Of a stretch of 64,000 nucleotides of DNA, positions 36,312 to 47,093 are shown in pieces. Made by a program: the position numbers and the translations under genes. The first letter of the stretch is position 1; each line of letters opens with the position of its first letter. Below the pieces are notes generated by a model. That model ran no database searches. It worked only from the letters and a program-made list of their open reading frames with translations, and had not been told where the DNA came from. The DNA comes from Thalassia testudinum (Eukaryota > Streptophyta > Magnoliopsida > Alismatales > Hydrocharitaceae), in contig JAZHRO010000013.1 of assembly GCA_037157565.1 (NCBI GenBank), forward strand, positions 31,934,501 to 31,998,500, written 5' to 3'.

Positions 36312-39300
36312 TCAAAGAGGACCGAAGCCGGTCCGAAAAGACGTACCCGCAAAAAGCTCCGAGTACTGCTCCCGCATCGCCGCCTCAGGCTCCCAGGTGG
36401 CTTCCTCATACCGCTGGCTCCTCCACAAGACCTTCACCAGGGGTACTTGCTTCTGTCTCAGACTGTGGACGGCTCTGTCCAGAATCTGCACTGGCCGCTC
36501 GGGGTAGGTCAGGTCGTCACCCACCTCGACGCTCTCGTGGCTCAGGACGTGACTGGGATTGGCGACATACTCCCTGAGGTTGGACACGTGGAACACGTTA
36601 TGCACACCAGAAAGCTGGGAAGGGAGGGCAAGCCAGTAAGCAACGGGTCCAACCCGCTCCAGGACCTCAAAGGGCCCCACAAACCTCGCCGCGAGCTTCC
36701 CTCTCACCCCAAACCGCTGTAGGTCCTTCATGGGCGAAACACGAAGGAAGACGTGGTCCCCAACCTCGAACTGCACCTTTCTGCGTTTCCGATCTGCGTA
36801 GCTCTTCTGCCTGCTCCTAACAGTGCGGAGTTGCCTGTGAATCTGCTCGACTACCTCTTGACTCTGCCGGATCAGCCTGGGGCCAACCTCCCACTTGGTC
36901 CCCACTTCAACCCAACTCAAGGGTGCCGTACATTTCCGTCCGTATAGAGCCTCATAGGGAGCCTTGCCGATGCTCGAGTGATAACTGTTGTTATATGCAA
37001 ACTCCGCCAGGGGCAAGTGCTCCTCCCAAGAGCCCCTCCAATCTAGTACACAGGCACACAAAAGGTCCTCAAGTGTCTGTATTGTGCGCTCAGACTGTCC
37101 GTCCGTCTGGGGGTTGTAAGCTGTACTAAATCTCAACCGCGTCCCTAGGGCCTGCTGAAACTCAGCCCAAAACTGGGACGTAAAGCGGGTATCCCGGTCG
37201 GATACGATCTCCCGTGAAACTCCGTGTAGACGTACCACGTCGCGGATATACCTCTCTGCCAACTGTGCTGGTCCCAAAGTGACTCGGATCGGCAAGAATC
37301 GCGCCGTCTTCGTCAATCTATCAACGATTACTCAGACTACATCGTGTCCTCGCTGGGTAACAGGTAAGCCCACCACCAAGTCCATGGTGATGCTCTCCCA
37401 CTTCCACTCTGGCATAGGAAGTGGCTGTAGCGGCCCTGCAGGCCTCTGATGCTCGGCTTTCACCTGCTGGCACACTAAACACTACTGCACAAATTCACCC
37501 ACATCCCGCTTCATCCCCCTCCACCAAAACTCGCGTCTCAAGTCATGGTACATCTTTGTATTTCTGGGATGTATGGTGAATCTGGAACGGTGTGCCTCAG
37601 TCAAGAGCTCTCTCAACAGCTCCTCGTCTCTGGAAACGCACAAACGTCCCTCAGGCGCAGCACCTAGTCTGTAAAAGAGAAGTCCCTCGGGTCTCCTGAC
37701 AGTACTCTGTCACGCAAGGACTGCAAGTACGGGTCAACCATCTGCCCTGTGATGATGCGATCTATCAGCTCTGGCCTCGTCTGTCGTGTCACAGTCACTG
37801 CCCCACAGTGCCCCCGTAACTCTAGGGGTCGTCAACTGCCCATCTCCTCCAAAAGGCTCCAACTCTGCACCTGTAAACTGGCCAAGTGTGCGGGCGCCTT
37901 TCGGCTCAAGGTGTCAGCCACCACATTGGCCTTTCCCGGGTGGTAGGAAATGCTGCAGTCATAGTCCTTCAGGAGCTCCAACCAACGTCTCTATCTCATG
38001 TTGAGCTCTTTCTGGTCAAAAAGGTATCTAAGGCTCTTGTGATCTGTGAAAATCTCGAAGGTCTCATCGTACAAGTAGTGCCTCCAGGTCTTCAGCGCGA
38101 AGACAACAGCTGCCAGCTCCAGGTCGTGGGTAGGGTAACTATGCTCATGGGGCTTCAATGGCCATGAAGCGTAAGTGACAACGTGACCCCTCTGCATGAG
38201 CACACTCCCTAACCCCTGCAAGGAGGCGTCCGTGTACACAACGAACCCGCCACTACTGTCAGGGATGGTGAGCACGAGAGCCGAAATCAGCCTCTCCTTC
38301 AGCTCCTGAAAACACGCCTCACAGGCGTCTGTCCAAGTGAAGGGCACGTCCTTCTGGGTCAACTGTGTCATAGGACGTGCAATCTGTGAAAAGCCCCTGA
38401 TAAACCATCTATAGTAGCATGCCAGTCCCAGGAAACTACGAATCTCAGTAACCGTACGCAGTCTCTCCCACCTGAGCACTGCCTCGACTTTGGCTGGGTC
38501 CACCGCCAAGCCATCTCCAGAGATCACATGACCTAAGAAGGTCACCTCCCTCAACCAAAACTCGCACTTGCTGTATTTGGCGTACAGCCTACGTCGTCTT
38601 AGTGTGTCCAGAACCATCCGCAAGTGCTATCCGTGCTGTGTCTGATCTCGAGAATAGATGAGCACATCATCAATGAATACCACCACGAACTGGTCCAAGT
38701 ACGGTCTAAACACCCAGTTCATCAGGTCCATGAAGGCAACGGGGGCATTGGTCAGCCCAAACGGCATGACCAAAAGCTCGTAGTGTCCGTACCGGATGCA
38801 GAAAGCTATCTTGGAGACGTTTGCCTCCTTGATCCTCAACTGGTGGTATCCAGACCTCAAGTCGATCTTGGAGAATACCGTGGCACCTCACAGCTGGTCA
38901 AACAAGTCATCGATCCTCGGCAGCGAATATCTGTTCTTGATGGTGACCCTATTCAACTGTCGATAGTCCATACAAAGGCGTAGGGTACCATCCTTCTTCT
39001 TTACAAACAGTACCAGGGCTCCCTAGGGAGATGCACTGGGCCTCCCAAAGACCTTCTCCAAAAGATCCTGCAACTGAGACTTGAGCTCTCGCAGCTCAAG
39101 TGGTGCCATCCTGTACGGTGCGGTGGAGATGGGGCTGGTCCCTGGTACTAGTGAGATCTCAAACTCGATCTCACGCTCGGGTGGTAGTCCTGGAAACTCG
39201 TCTGGAAACACATCAGGGTACTCTCTAACCACCGGAATACTCTGGAAGTCTGCCACAGGGCTAGGCTCTGCCACCACACAAACTAGGAAGCCCTCACACC

Positions 39301-40140
39301 CCTGGCTCAAAAGTCTCGCCGCCTAAAGTGCAGAAATGCACCTGAAGCCTCCGTCCACTGGCTGACCGTGGAACTCAAAAGAAGGCAACTCCGGTATGGA
39401 GAAGACAATCTTCCTCTCAAAACAGTCCACCAAAGCGTGGTAAGCTGACAGCCAGTCCATCCCCAGAATAACGCCAAAGTCCTCCATCTGTATCATAATT
39501 AGGTCAGCGAGAAGGCTATGTCCCCCAATACTGACCTCGCAACCCGCGTACACCTCCTCAGCTACAAACAGCTAACCACTCAGACCTCTGATCACGATCG
39601 GATCCTCTAACAGCAAATAATCCTGGTCAAAACTAACTGCGAAACTGGATGCGACAAACGAGTGTGTAGCGCTGGAATCGAAAAGTGTGTAAACGAGTCT
39701 GCCGGAAACTGAAACCATACCTGCCACCACCGATCCTGAAGCTCTGGCATCCCTGTGTGTCAGGGCGTTGATACGCCCCTCAGCCCTAGGTGCGGACGAA
39801 GCAGCCACACTCTGCGTCGGACGGGTAGCTGCTGGCCGGTACCCTCCTCGTGACTGCTGTCCTCCTCCTCGCACCTGGAAATCGCGGTCTCCTACTCGCC
39901 CTCCAGTGCTCGGTGCAGGAAGCGTCTGCTGACCTCCTGCCCTAGACGGGCAGTCCCTCCTGATGTGGCCCGGCTGGCCACACTGGTAGTAGAGGGGAAC
40001 CCGACTCCCACCCTCAATGGGTCCCTGTTGTCGGCTGGGCGGGGGTCCGGTGCTGGCAACTGGCCCCTGTCGAGGGCCCCCAAAGGCCACTGATGGCCCT
40101 GCAAAACGTGATGGCTCTCCTGCGGACGCCACGTGTCTCC
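36312..40140 (-). pseudogene. pol: Element C pol: protease to chromodomain, heavily decayed
   Basis: Minus-strand fragments in one frame read: zinc knuckle and protease region (40132-39572, with YYQCGQPGHIRRDC and LFDSSATHSF); protease to RT linker (39553-39323 and 39310-39023); RT with catalytic FIDD (38860-38627); RT end to RNase H (38623-37991, with [10 protein letters not shown] and [15 protein letters not shown]). They are separated by in-frame stops. Between about 37990 and 37316 several stops and frame changes destroy the integrase zinc region. A clean frame returns at 37316-36312 with integrase core ([28 protein letters not shown]), C-terminal domain and chromodomain (VPLVKVLWRSQRYEEATW). 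Protease Asp-Ser-Gly reads Asp-Ser-Ser. Tekay/Del-like, sister to element B. Confidence 0.8.
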
Positions 40141-41073
40141 TCTCTCGCCGGCCCTGTGAAAGTTTGGCTGGTAGGGCCTCTTCCGCCCGCTGTCAGTATC
40201 TCGCACGGATGGGTTGGTCTCCTAGTAGGTCATAGCTGCCTCCACCACCCTCGAGAACGTAGGTAGCTTCAGGGGTTTGACATACCCCCGAATCGCAGGC
40301 TGGTGCCCCTCGGTGAACCTCTAAAGGCGCTCCTCCTCAGTGGCTACTGTCGTCGCGGCGAAGCAGGACAGCTCCAGAAAACGTGTGCGATACGCGCTCA
40401 CAGTCATCATCCCCTGGCAGAGAGTGTGGAACTCCCGCCTCCTCTGGTCCTGCCACATCTGGGGAAAGTACTACTCGCAAAAGAGGGTGGCGAACCGGTC
40501 CTAAGTCGGCTCGTCCCTCTCCTGTCCCCTGACCGTCCTCCACCACCTGTGTGCCACACTCTCTAGTTGGTACGTGGCAAAGGCCACGCGGCACTCCACC
40601 GAGGGGAGAAGGGTGTCGAAAACCTTCATGATCTGCTCGAGCCAGTCCTCCGCCTCGGTCGGGTCCTCATCTCCCTTGAAGGAGGGGGGCTTCAGCTTCC
40701 GGAACTGCCCGAAAAGCTCGAAGTGGCGCTGCAGTGGAGATACTGGTGCACCTCCAAGTAAAGGAGCCTCGTGCATAGAAGTGTCGAAGGAAGGTGGGGG
40801 CGGTGGCGGCCCATCCCCTCCCCTGCGTCAAGCGCCGCATCCGTCGCGTGGTCCCACAGAGGACTCCCCCTCCGCAGCCCCAGGGAGAGGCGCTCGAGGC
40901 GGTGGGTGGAGCTCCTCTCACACTATATCCCGTATCAGCTGGGCAAGGTCCTAGGCCTGAATACCCAGGAGCAGTGGCTGGTCCACGGAGACGTCGACCG
41001 CAACACGCCCACCTCGCCGACCTCGTCCTCGGCCGTGCCCGCGGCCCGCCTTGCTAGTCCCTCGTCGAGGCAT
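40141..41073 (-). pseudogene. gag: Element C gag, decayed
   Basis: The start ATG is at 41073-41071 on the minus strand (MPRRGTS, Arg/Gly-rich), matching element B's start. Capsid text is readable at 40776-40501 (KLKPPSFKGDEDPTEAEDW, AHRWWRTVRGQERDEPT) and continues past stops to about 40206. A frame change near 40140 separates it from the zinc-knuckle/pol frame. Several in-frame TAG/TGA codons occur where element B has sense codons. Confidence 0.75.
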
Positions 41074-41241
41074 CTCCTGCAAGGAGATGCGAAACAGAAC
41101 AGAAATACGTCAATAATGAACGATATCTAACAAAGAAGTCTAAGAGCTCATGTCAAAAGAAACGTTGTGGTGGCTACTCTAGTTACAGACACGTGAATTG
41201 GTTATTTTCCAGTCAGTTGGTTTACTTCTCGGGACGACTTT

Positions 41242-41253
41242 GCTCTGATATCA
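41242..41253 (-). other. Primer-binding site of element C, initiator tRNA-Met type
   Basis: TGATATCAGAGC on the minus strand, three bases inside the 5' LTR. It differs from element B's site at one base (TGGTATCAGAGC). Confidence 0.85.
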
Positions 41254-41256
41254 TCT

Positions 41257-43337
41257 TGTAACGACCCAATTTCCCGAATCCCTACGAGACACGAGAATCG
41301 GACCGACCCGACTGATCCCAAGACCCAGTCGTCCAACGAGAAAGTAACCAAAAGAGCAGTAAAATAAACCACATTCACCATGTATATAACTAGCAGTAAC
41401 AAAATACAGTAGTAAAGAAAAGAAATAATACAGTATACACCACCACAACAGAAGAGAAATAAACATGTACATAACCTGAAGCTTAAAATAAAGAGAGTAC
41501 AGGGAGTAACAGAAAACTACTCACTACAACGGAAAGAAAAGTACAGAAGGTACTACAGGTAACACTACTGGGCTCTACTAGGCCCAGCACCCTCTGCAGC
41601 CGCTGACTCTGGCTGCTCAACACCTGGTCCTGAAAAGGTAACAAGGGTGACACGTCAGCGAAACGCTGAGTAGAGTGGCAACTAAAAGCTAGCAGAAACA
41701 GTAGAGTGGACAGTAGCTGCTATATTTTCACTTTCTTTCTTTATATTTTTCCATGAGTTCTACTCCTAATTCCCCGTAGGGTTCATGCTCTTTTAACTCA
41801 ACCAATTTAGGTTTCACCGTTCCAGCTTTATATTCATATAACCCATGTTCTCAACCGTATTTATTCATTCATAACAGGCAACTGTTAACCAATTCACAAG
41901 CAGTTATCATTTCCTTTCCACTTTTCCAAGACTGCAATATTTATATATTCAACTAGTTTTCCAGTCCTAGGATTCATACCGTACCTTAGGATCTATCATT
42001 CAATCTAGTTTTCCAATCTTAGGATTCATGCAATACCCTAGGATCTATCATTCAATCTAATTTCTCAGTCCTAGGGTTCATGCGATGCCCTAGACTCTAT
42101 TAATTGTTCCATAATTGTACAAATTTTATTAAATAAATTAAAGGGCCACACTACCCGCGAAACCGGGAGTACTGGGGGCGTGGTGGCAATCCCGCGCGCA
42201 TCTGCAACCCTCAAAACTGCAACAGAATAAGGTCCTAACACAAGGATCAATCACAAGGAGTTTCTCAGAACAGTATACAATTACTGTAAACAGGTAGAGG
42301 AAATAAATCTGGAAAGAACGAAATTTGAAATGCGGAAAACGGACTCCGAACGGACCCTAAACGAGTCAAAAACGACAAGCCTGCCCAAAATCAGACGTTT
42401 GGAACTTCTTCCAGACGTCTTAAAAGGTCGATCAGGTCATACCTCGGTCTGCGTAATCCTTCAGATGTCCAGAAGCCCGCTGGATCATCTGGTCCTAGTT
42501 CCCAGACGTCCGATTGTCACCCCGGACGTCTAGAGGTCCTCTCCGTCGTCTGGTACTGTGGCCAGACGTCTGATCCGTGTAGGATGGCGAGCCCTCGCGC
42601 CCTCCCGAACAGAACCTGTGCACACACACACCCGCTCTCATCACGAAGAGGCACAGAAGAATGCGGCGAACAGCTGCATGGCCGTACACGCGTAAAAAGG
42701 AGAAGGTAGGAAAATATTGTACCTGTCAGACGTCTGGACCTTCCTCCAAACGTCTTCGACATTGTCTGGACGTAAGTCCAGACGACTGATTCTGGGAAAT
42801 TTTCCCAGAATCAGGACCCTTTTCGCTCTCCGCCCGCGACGCACGGCCGCGCCGCGTCCGCCTGCTGCCCGAGCTGCAGCAGCTCCTCCGCGCCACCCCA
42901 CGCTCGCTGCTCTCCCGCCAGCCGGCTCTAGCTGCCCCGGCAAGCTCGCACCTTCGCGGTCGAGCTTCTACTTCCTCTCGCAACCACCCCTCCTTCCCGC
43001 ATGCTCGCAGCAGCCGCTGCTGCCACTCTTGCTCCCTCGCGCTCTCACTGGCAGGGAGAAGGAGAAGAAGAAGGTGGTGGAATGAGGGTGAGGGAGAGGG
43101 GGAGAGGTTTTATAAGGCAGCCGTGGGGAGAGAGAAGGAGGAAAACGGAGCCTGCAGGGAGAGAAAGAGAAAAATGAAGGCGGCGGGTTCAGTATGCGCA
43201 CGCAGGCGCGTAGACACGAACCCGTACGCCAAAAAAATTTAATACCAGACGTCTGGGAAGGGTTCTAGACGTCTGGCCAGACGTCTGGAACACTTCCCAG
43301 ACATCTTAAACTACGTCTGATGTCCATGTTCGTAACA
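41257..43337 (-). repeat. Element C 5' LTR
   Basis: On the plus strand it starts TGTAACGACCCAATTTCCCG and ends GTTCGTAACA. At 2081 bp it is shorter than B's LTR because of an internal deletion joining TTTTTCCAT to GAGTTCTACTCC near 41753. About eight GACGTC hexamers lie at 42410-43310. The minus-strand TATA box CTTATAAAA is at 43108-43116. Confidence 0.8.
43108..43116 (-). promoter_or_regulatory. TATA box of element C 5' LTR
   Basis: CTTATAAAA on the minus strand, in GCTGCCTTATAAAACCTC. It is positioned to drive minus-strand element transcription. Confidence 0.55.
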
Positions 43338-43342
43338 ATTAC
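43338..43342 (+). repeat. Right target-site duplication of element C (imperfect)
   Basis: ATTAC, partner of GTTAC at 22595-22599. Confidence 0.5.
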
Positions 43343-43990
43343 TGCCAAGGCAGAGCAAAGGAATTTCATCTGCAAAGTAGTGGATGCCAACGTCGCTCAC
43401 TAAAAGGCAAAGAAAGAGGCGGAGAAGGCCAATAGGAGGGTGAATTCCTTCGGGGATCTCCCTGCACGCTTCGTCCATGCCTGCAAGGAGGTGGAAGTCA
43501 CTAGGCTTGGGCTAAGGGTAACCGGGAAGATGGCTGCCAATTGGACAACTCCCTTGGGAAGATCCATGAGAAGGATCTCGTCAAGATGGGAGAGCTCGAT
43601 GACAAGCTCGAGGGCACCGCCATCAATCTTTCCTGGCTAAAGGAGGAGGTGCAGGTGTTAAAGACATGTAATTCTTCCACCCTAGAGTAGTATAAGAGGT
43701 CCCTAGAGGAAGAGCCTCTTCACCTAAGCAACATGATGGATGACCTTGCTAAGGCCAAGGAGGCGTAGGAGAAGGCAGAGGTGGAGGCTCGGGAGGCCAA
43801 GTGGGAGCTAATCGGGGCCCATCAACTTACAGAGGAGGGGACTAGGAGGATCCAGGAGATGGAACATGCTCCCGTGCTTGAGAAGGATCCTAACGTGATA
43901 ATGGAATTTTTCTCTCTTGATCCTTCCATGTTGGCCAGCTGAGATCTCGTCTCCAATGAGGCCAACAAATATACCCTTCTAGCTGTGATG
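43343..43990 (+). pseudogene. 'Putative gypsy-type transposon' gene, 3' half, coiled-coil region
   Basis: This continues the reading broken at 22599: AKAEQRNFICKVVDANVAH, a stop, then KAKKEAEKANRR. A shifted frame reads GKIHEKDLVKMGELDDKLEG, NLSWLKEEVQVLK and later DDLAKAKEA and EKAEVEAREAKWELIGAHQL. This Ala/Glu/Lys-rich heptad-like text is the coiled-coil tail usual for the plant Transposase_28-type proteins. Several stops and frame changes show it is dead. The reading fades near 43990. Confidence 0.5.
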
Positions 43991-45653
43991 ATAACATCAT
44001 CATGAGCCATAACTAGCTTTAATTAATCAGAATCAATTCTTGCACATCCATTCTGAGAGGAATACATTAAAACATGGTTAATTCTGCAATTTTAACATCA
44101 CATCATGAAAGCAGAGTAACCACGGGATATTCCAGGGGTTAATCTAAGGTTTAATGAGCATTAAAGTCTAATAAGAGGGTTCACACAAACAGAAACATGT
44201 TTTCACGCATTTTGAGAACTAATACAGCTCCCAAAATCCTAATTTCATACCCGCTTGAGATACTAAGGTTCTAGTTAGAATAAAATTCATCTAAACCTTC
44301 TAAAATTCATAAAAAAAATATTCCTTGGAGGTCAACTGACCTCCAGGCAATGTTTGAGCACTCATAAACCTACTCGAATCTTCATCAAATCCCACCAAAT
44401 TTGGTGAGATTAATGTTCACACCATGGAGAATTGATTGGGACCAATCTTGGATCCAAAATCTCGCCTGTTTACCCTAGCGAACCCACAAGATTCGTGGGT
44501 CTCTTGTGCTTCAAGGACAAGCCAATTTAGGTTTGTTTCCTGTTTAGTTCTTGCTCTGAAGCTCTATAAAAGCTTCAGAATTGCAAAGCCTAGTTCCTTA
44601 GTAAGGATTAGGCCCCAAAATCCTCTTCAACTCCTCCCCTGGTCGTCTCTGACCAAGATCCGATGACACCTCCTCAATCTCTTCCTACGACCAGCCAACA
44701 GCCAAATTGGCTGGTTCTTTTTCATCCCCGACTTCGTCCGCTCCTCGACAGCCAACTTAGGAGATGCCTCCCCCTCTCCTCGTCGCCATCCTCACCCTCA
44801 GAAGATTCAACTTCTACGATGACGGCCAATCACAGCTAGCGCCTCCCTTGCCCTTTCGTCCTTAAATTGGATCTCATCCTCTCCCTCTTCTTCTATTAAA
44901 TCTCCCCAACTCTTTCCTTTTCTATTTCGACCACTGACACCGCCACTCGCCCTCCATCTTCTCCACGTCCGACTGAGCTCCAGCGAGGCCTCCACACCAC
45001 CACAGACCACCAAACACCACGGCATCAGTCTCAAAATCTCTGCCATCATTCGCCCTCCAAAACCCCTCAAGAAATTGAGGGGATTGGCCTCACAAACCAC
45101 CCACAAAACTCAAGCCCCACCGCACCACTTCCCCGAGGTCATCAAGCCTCCATACGCACTCCCACGTTATGTAAACACCACCACCACCTTCGCCATCACT
45201 TGGTAACCCTCCTTAATTATTCTAACATGGTCGTAAGGCCTTATTTCTTGTTTCAGGCATTCGTCGTCCACCACCGTCACTGCCATCGTTTCTGACCAAC
45301 TCCACAGTGTTCTGACAAGCTCAAGGCCTAATTTCACTTCCAGGAGACGTAGACTACATCTGCATACCCAGCTGCAACTCCAATTGAAGACACAAAGCCA
45401 CCAACAGCTGCAATTGGATGAACCGCATCATGAACCCTAACTAGCACAATCTAACCTAGATATGCGAGAAAAAGCTCCTACATAACTCAAAGAAAGGCTT
45501 GACTCAGAGAATTCTGAGTTTAAGAAGAAAATAAGTCATAACGGGTAAAAATGCAATTTCACCAACACAATCTGCAAACAGGGTAACCTAGGGTCCAAAC
45601 ATAGGTCAAACTAACCTAATAAGAAGGAAAGTGAGATGATCTGATCCAACAAG
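43991..45653. other. Unassigned, LTR-like flank of element 1
   Basis: No coding frame is supported. A TATA box (CTATAAAAG, 44564-44572) precedes a pyrimidine-rich stretch resembling a plant leader or LTR R region. The left edge reads TGATGATAACATCATC, similar to the TGATAACACC start of element 1's LTR. A hypothesis is that this is the first part of element 2's 5' LTR, split by element 1. The proof, a second copy, is not in the window. Confidence 0.3.
44564..44572 (+). promoter_or_regulatory. TATA box in the unassigned LTR-like flank
   Basis: CTATAAAAG within GAAGCTCTATAAAAGCTTCAG. The surrounding GAAGCT...AGCTTC also forms a short inverted repeat. Confidence 0.4.
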
Positions 45654-45658
45654 GGCTA
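45654..45658 (+). repeat. Left target-site duplication of element 1
   Basis: GGCTA, identical to 56639-56643, directly outside the TG...CA LTR ends. Confidence 0.95.
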
Positions 45659-46092
45659 TGATAACACCACGCAAGGGGGTAGTAATAAGGTTGAATATGG
45701 CCCATATTTAGAATAAAAGGCACAACATAAAGTAGAATAGGAGCGTTGCATGCATCAAGTACCAAGATTGCTTATAAACCATATTAATGGCCATTTGTGT
45801 AAAGTATTTGTCAAAACAGGCCTCAGATGAGCAATCGGACCGCACGGATGGATTCAGGAAGACGAACGGAGTCCAACGGACTCAAGATCAGCCAAATCCG
45901 ACATCCGGAGCTCCCACAATGGGCCCAAGAAATCATGACCGTTGATCTGGAGATCAACGGCCCAGAACGCGCCACGTCGCCCCGCCCCCGCCGCTCTCCC
46001 GCCCTCAAGCCAGCCAAGAACGAATCTCGGCCGTTGATCTTCGATCGAACGGCCGAGATCCGCTCGCTCGCCCGCAGTCGCCGCGACAAAGC

Positions 46093-46162
46093 GCGGGCGT
46101 GGCGCAACGGTTAGCGCGCACGCCCGCGTCGCAGCGACGCGCGTTCGAATCGCGCGGAGCGG
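46093..46162 (+). other. tRNA-like (Pol III box A/box B) module inside the LTR
   Basis: Box A-like TGGCGCAACGG (46100-46110) lies in a D-arm with a perfect 4 bp stem (GCGC...GCGC, 46102-46117). Box B-like CGTTCGAATCG (46142-46152) sits in a perfect 5 bp T-arm (46139-46155) with loop TTCGAAT. The anticodon stem pairs only at two positions and the acceptor ends do not pair, so it is not a functional tRNA gene. It could be a tRNA-derived SINE fragment or an acquired Pol III promoter. The copy at 55661-55730 keeps the module with a C-to-T change next to box B. Confidence 0.6.
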
Positions 46163-46524
46163 AAATCAAGCGCGAGCGAAGGGCACGGCGAAATTGACCC
46201 GCCCGATCAGTAGCGGGCGGTCAGGATTGCGCCACGCGGCGCGACGACAGCGCCCGAGCGCCCACGCGCGCGCGAACGCCGGGCGGAAACGCGGGCGCGC
46301 ACGCGCGCCCGAAGCACGATCTCAGCACGGGCGCGGGAGGATCTCAGCCGTCCGATCTTCGATCGGACGGCTCTCGTTCATCATCCACGGATCGCGCTTG
46401 GAGAGAGAGAGGGGGTGGGCGGCTGACCAGCGGCAGAAGGCCTTCACCGACGTATCTGGAAGCGGTTTTAGCGACGTTCTGGATGTCGCTAAAGCACATT
46501 CTTCTTTTAGGAAGCCCTTAACTC

Positions 46525-46532
46525 TATTTAAA
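46525..46532 (+). promoter_or_regulatory. TATA-like box of element 1 5' LTR
   Basis: TATTTAAA within ACTCTATTTAAACCCCC, a typical plant LTR promoter context. The same motif is at 56093-56100 in the 3' LTR. Confidence 0.55.
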
Positions 46533-47075
46533 CCCCCTTCTACCACCATTCAAGGCATCCTCTCCCACTTGCAACTACTCCACTCCTCTCCTAGCTAGTC
46601 TTAGGCACTCTTGTAATCGCCGGAGACGACGAGCCGCCGACGGAGCCTCCTCCACCGCCGTGGCTGCCTCGTCGCTCTCCACTCTCTCTCTACCTCTCTC
46701 TCTCTCTCTTTTAAGCTTTCATTTACTTTTGTTGAAGCATGTATTTAATATTGTAAACCATGAACTATGAATGCATGTTTAATGAAATTATTTTCCATTT
46801 AGTTGCCATTTTACTTTCTATTTAAAGTGCATGATCAAAACCAAGAGCTTTCTAACCCTAAAACTCTCTCTCTATCTCTCGCTTTTCAAAACCGTCTCTT
46901 TCGCAAGCAAAACTCCACCTTTTTCGTGACAACAAGTGGTAAACAAAATCCGATTTCCACGCCTCCCTGAGATCGACACTCGGACTCACCTCCGTTTACT
47001 TCTTTTAAAACCGACGTATCAAGTGCAACTATAACGACACCTCTTAACATACACGCACGAAGGCACGTCAGTTTT

Positions 47076-47093
47076 TGGCGCCGTTGCCGGGGA
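47076..47093 (+). other. Primer-binding site of element 1, complementary to tRNA-Asp
   Basis: TGGCGCCGTTGCCGGGGA, five bases after the 5' LTR. It is an exact 18-base complement to the 3' end (with CCA) of plant tRNA-Asp and the hallmark of Athila-type elements. Confidence 0.95.

Larger units (their letters stand above)
22600..43337 (-). mobile_element. Element C: Tekay/Del-like Ty3/gypsy chromovirus, containing nested elements B and D
   Basis: On the minus strand the order is 5' LTR (41257-43337), PBS, decayed gag-pol (about 41073 to 36312) and 3' LTR. The 3' LTR is in two pieces (34676-36227 and 22600-23315) separated by element B. The outer piece at 22600 matches C's own 5' LTR far more closely than it matches B. 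The LTR end TGTAACGACCC appears as TTTAACGACCC at the left edge. Flanking 5-mers GTTAC/ATTAC support a single insertion. The left LTR has lost roughly 0.4 kb around the B junction, so nesting followed by deletion is inferred. Confidence 0.6.
45659..47070 (+). repeat. Element 1 5' LTR
   Basis: It starts TGATAACACCACGC and ends GAAGGCACGTCA. The GC-rich first half carries perfect inverted repeats at 45939-45960, 46024-46059 and 46346-46372, and a tRNA-like module at 46093-46162. A 9-bp-arm dyad at 46467-46493 precedes a TATA-like TATTTAAA at 46525-46532. A CT microsatellite lies near 46680-46710. The open frame 46194-46598 is LTR sequence, not a gene. Confidence 0.95.

Noticed and set aside
46093..46162. 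Functional tRNA gene
   Set aside because: The acceptor stem does not pair and the anticodon stem has only two pairs; kept only as a tRNA-like module.
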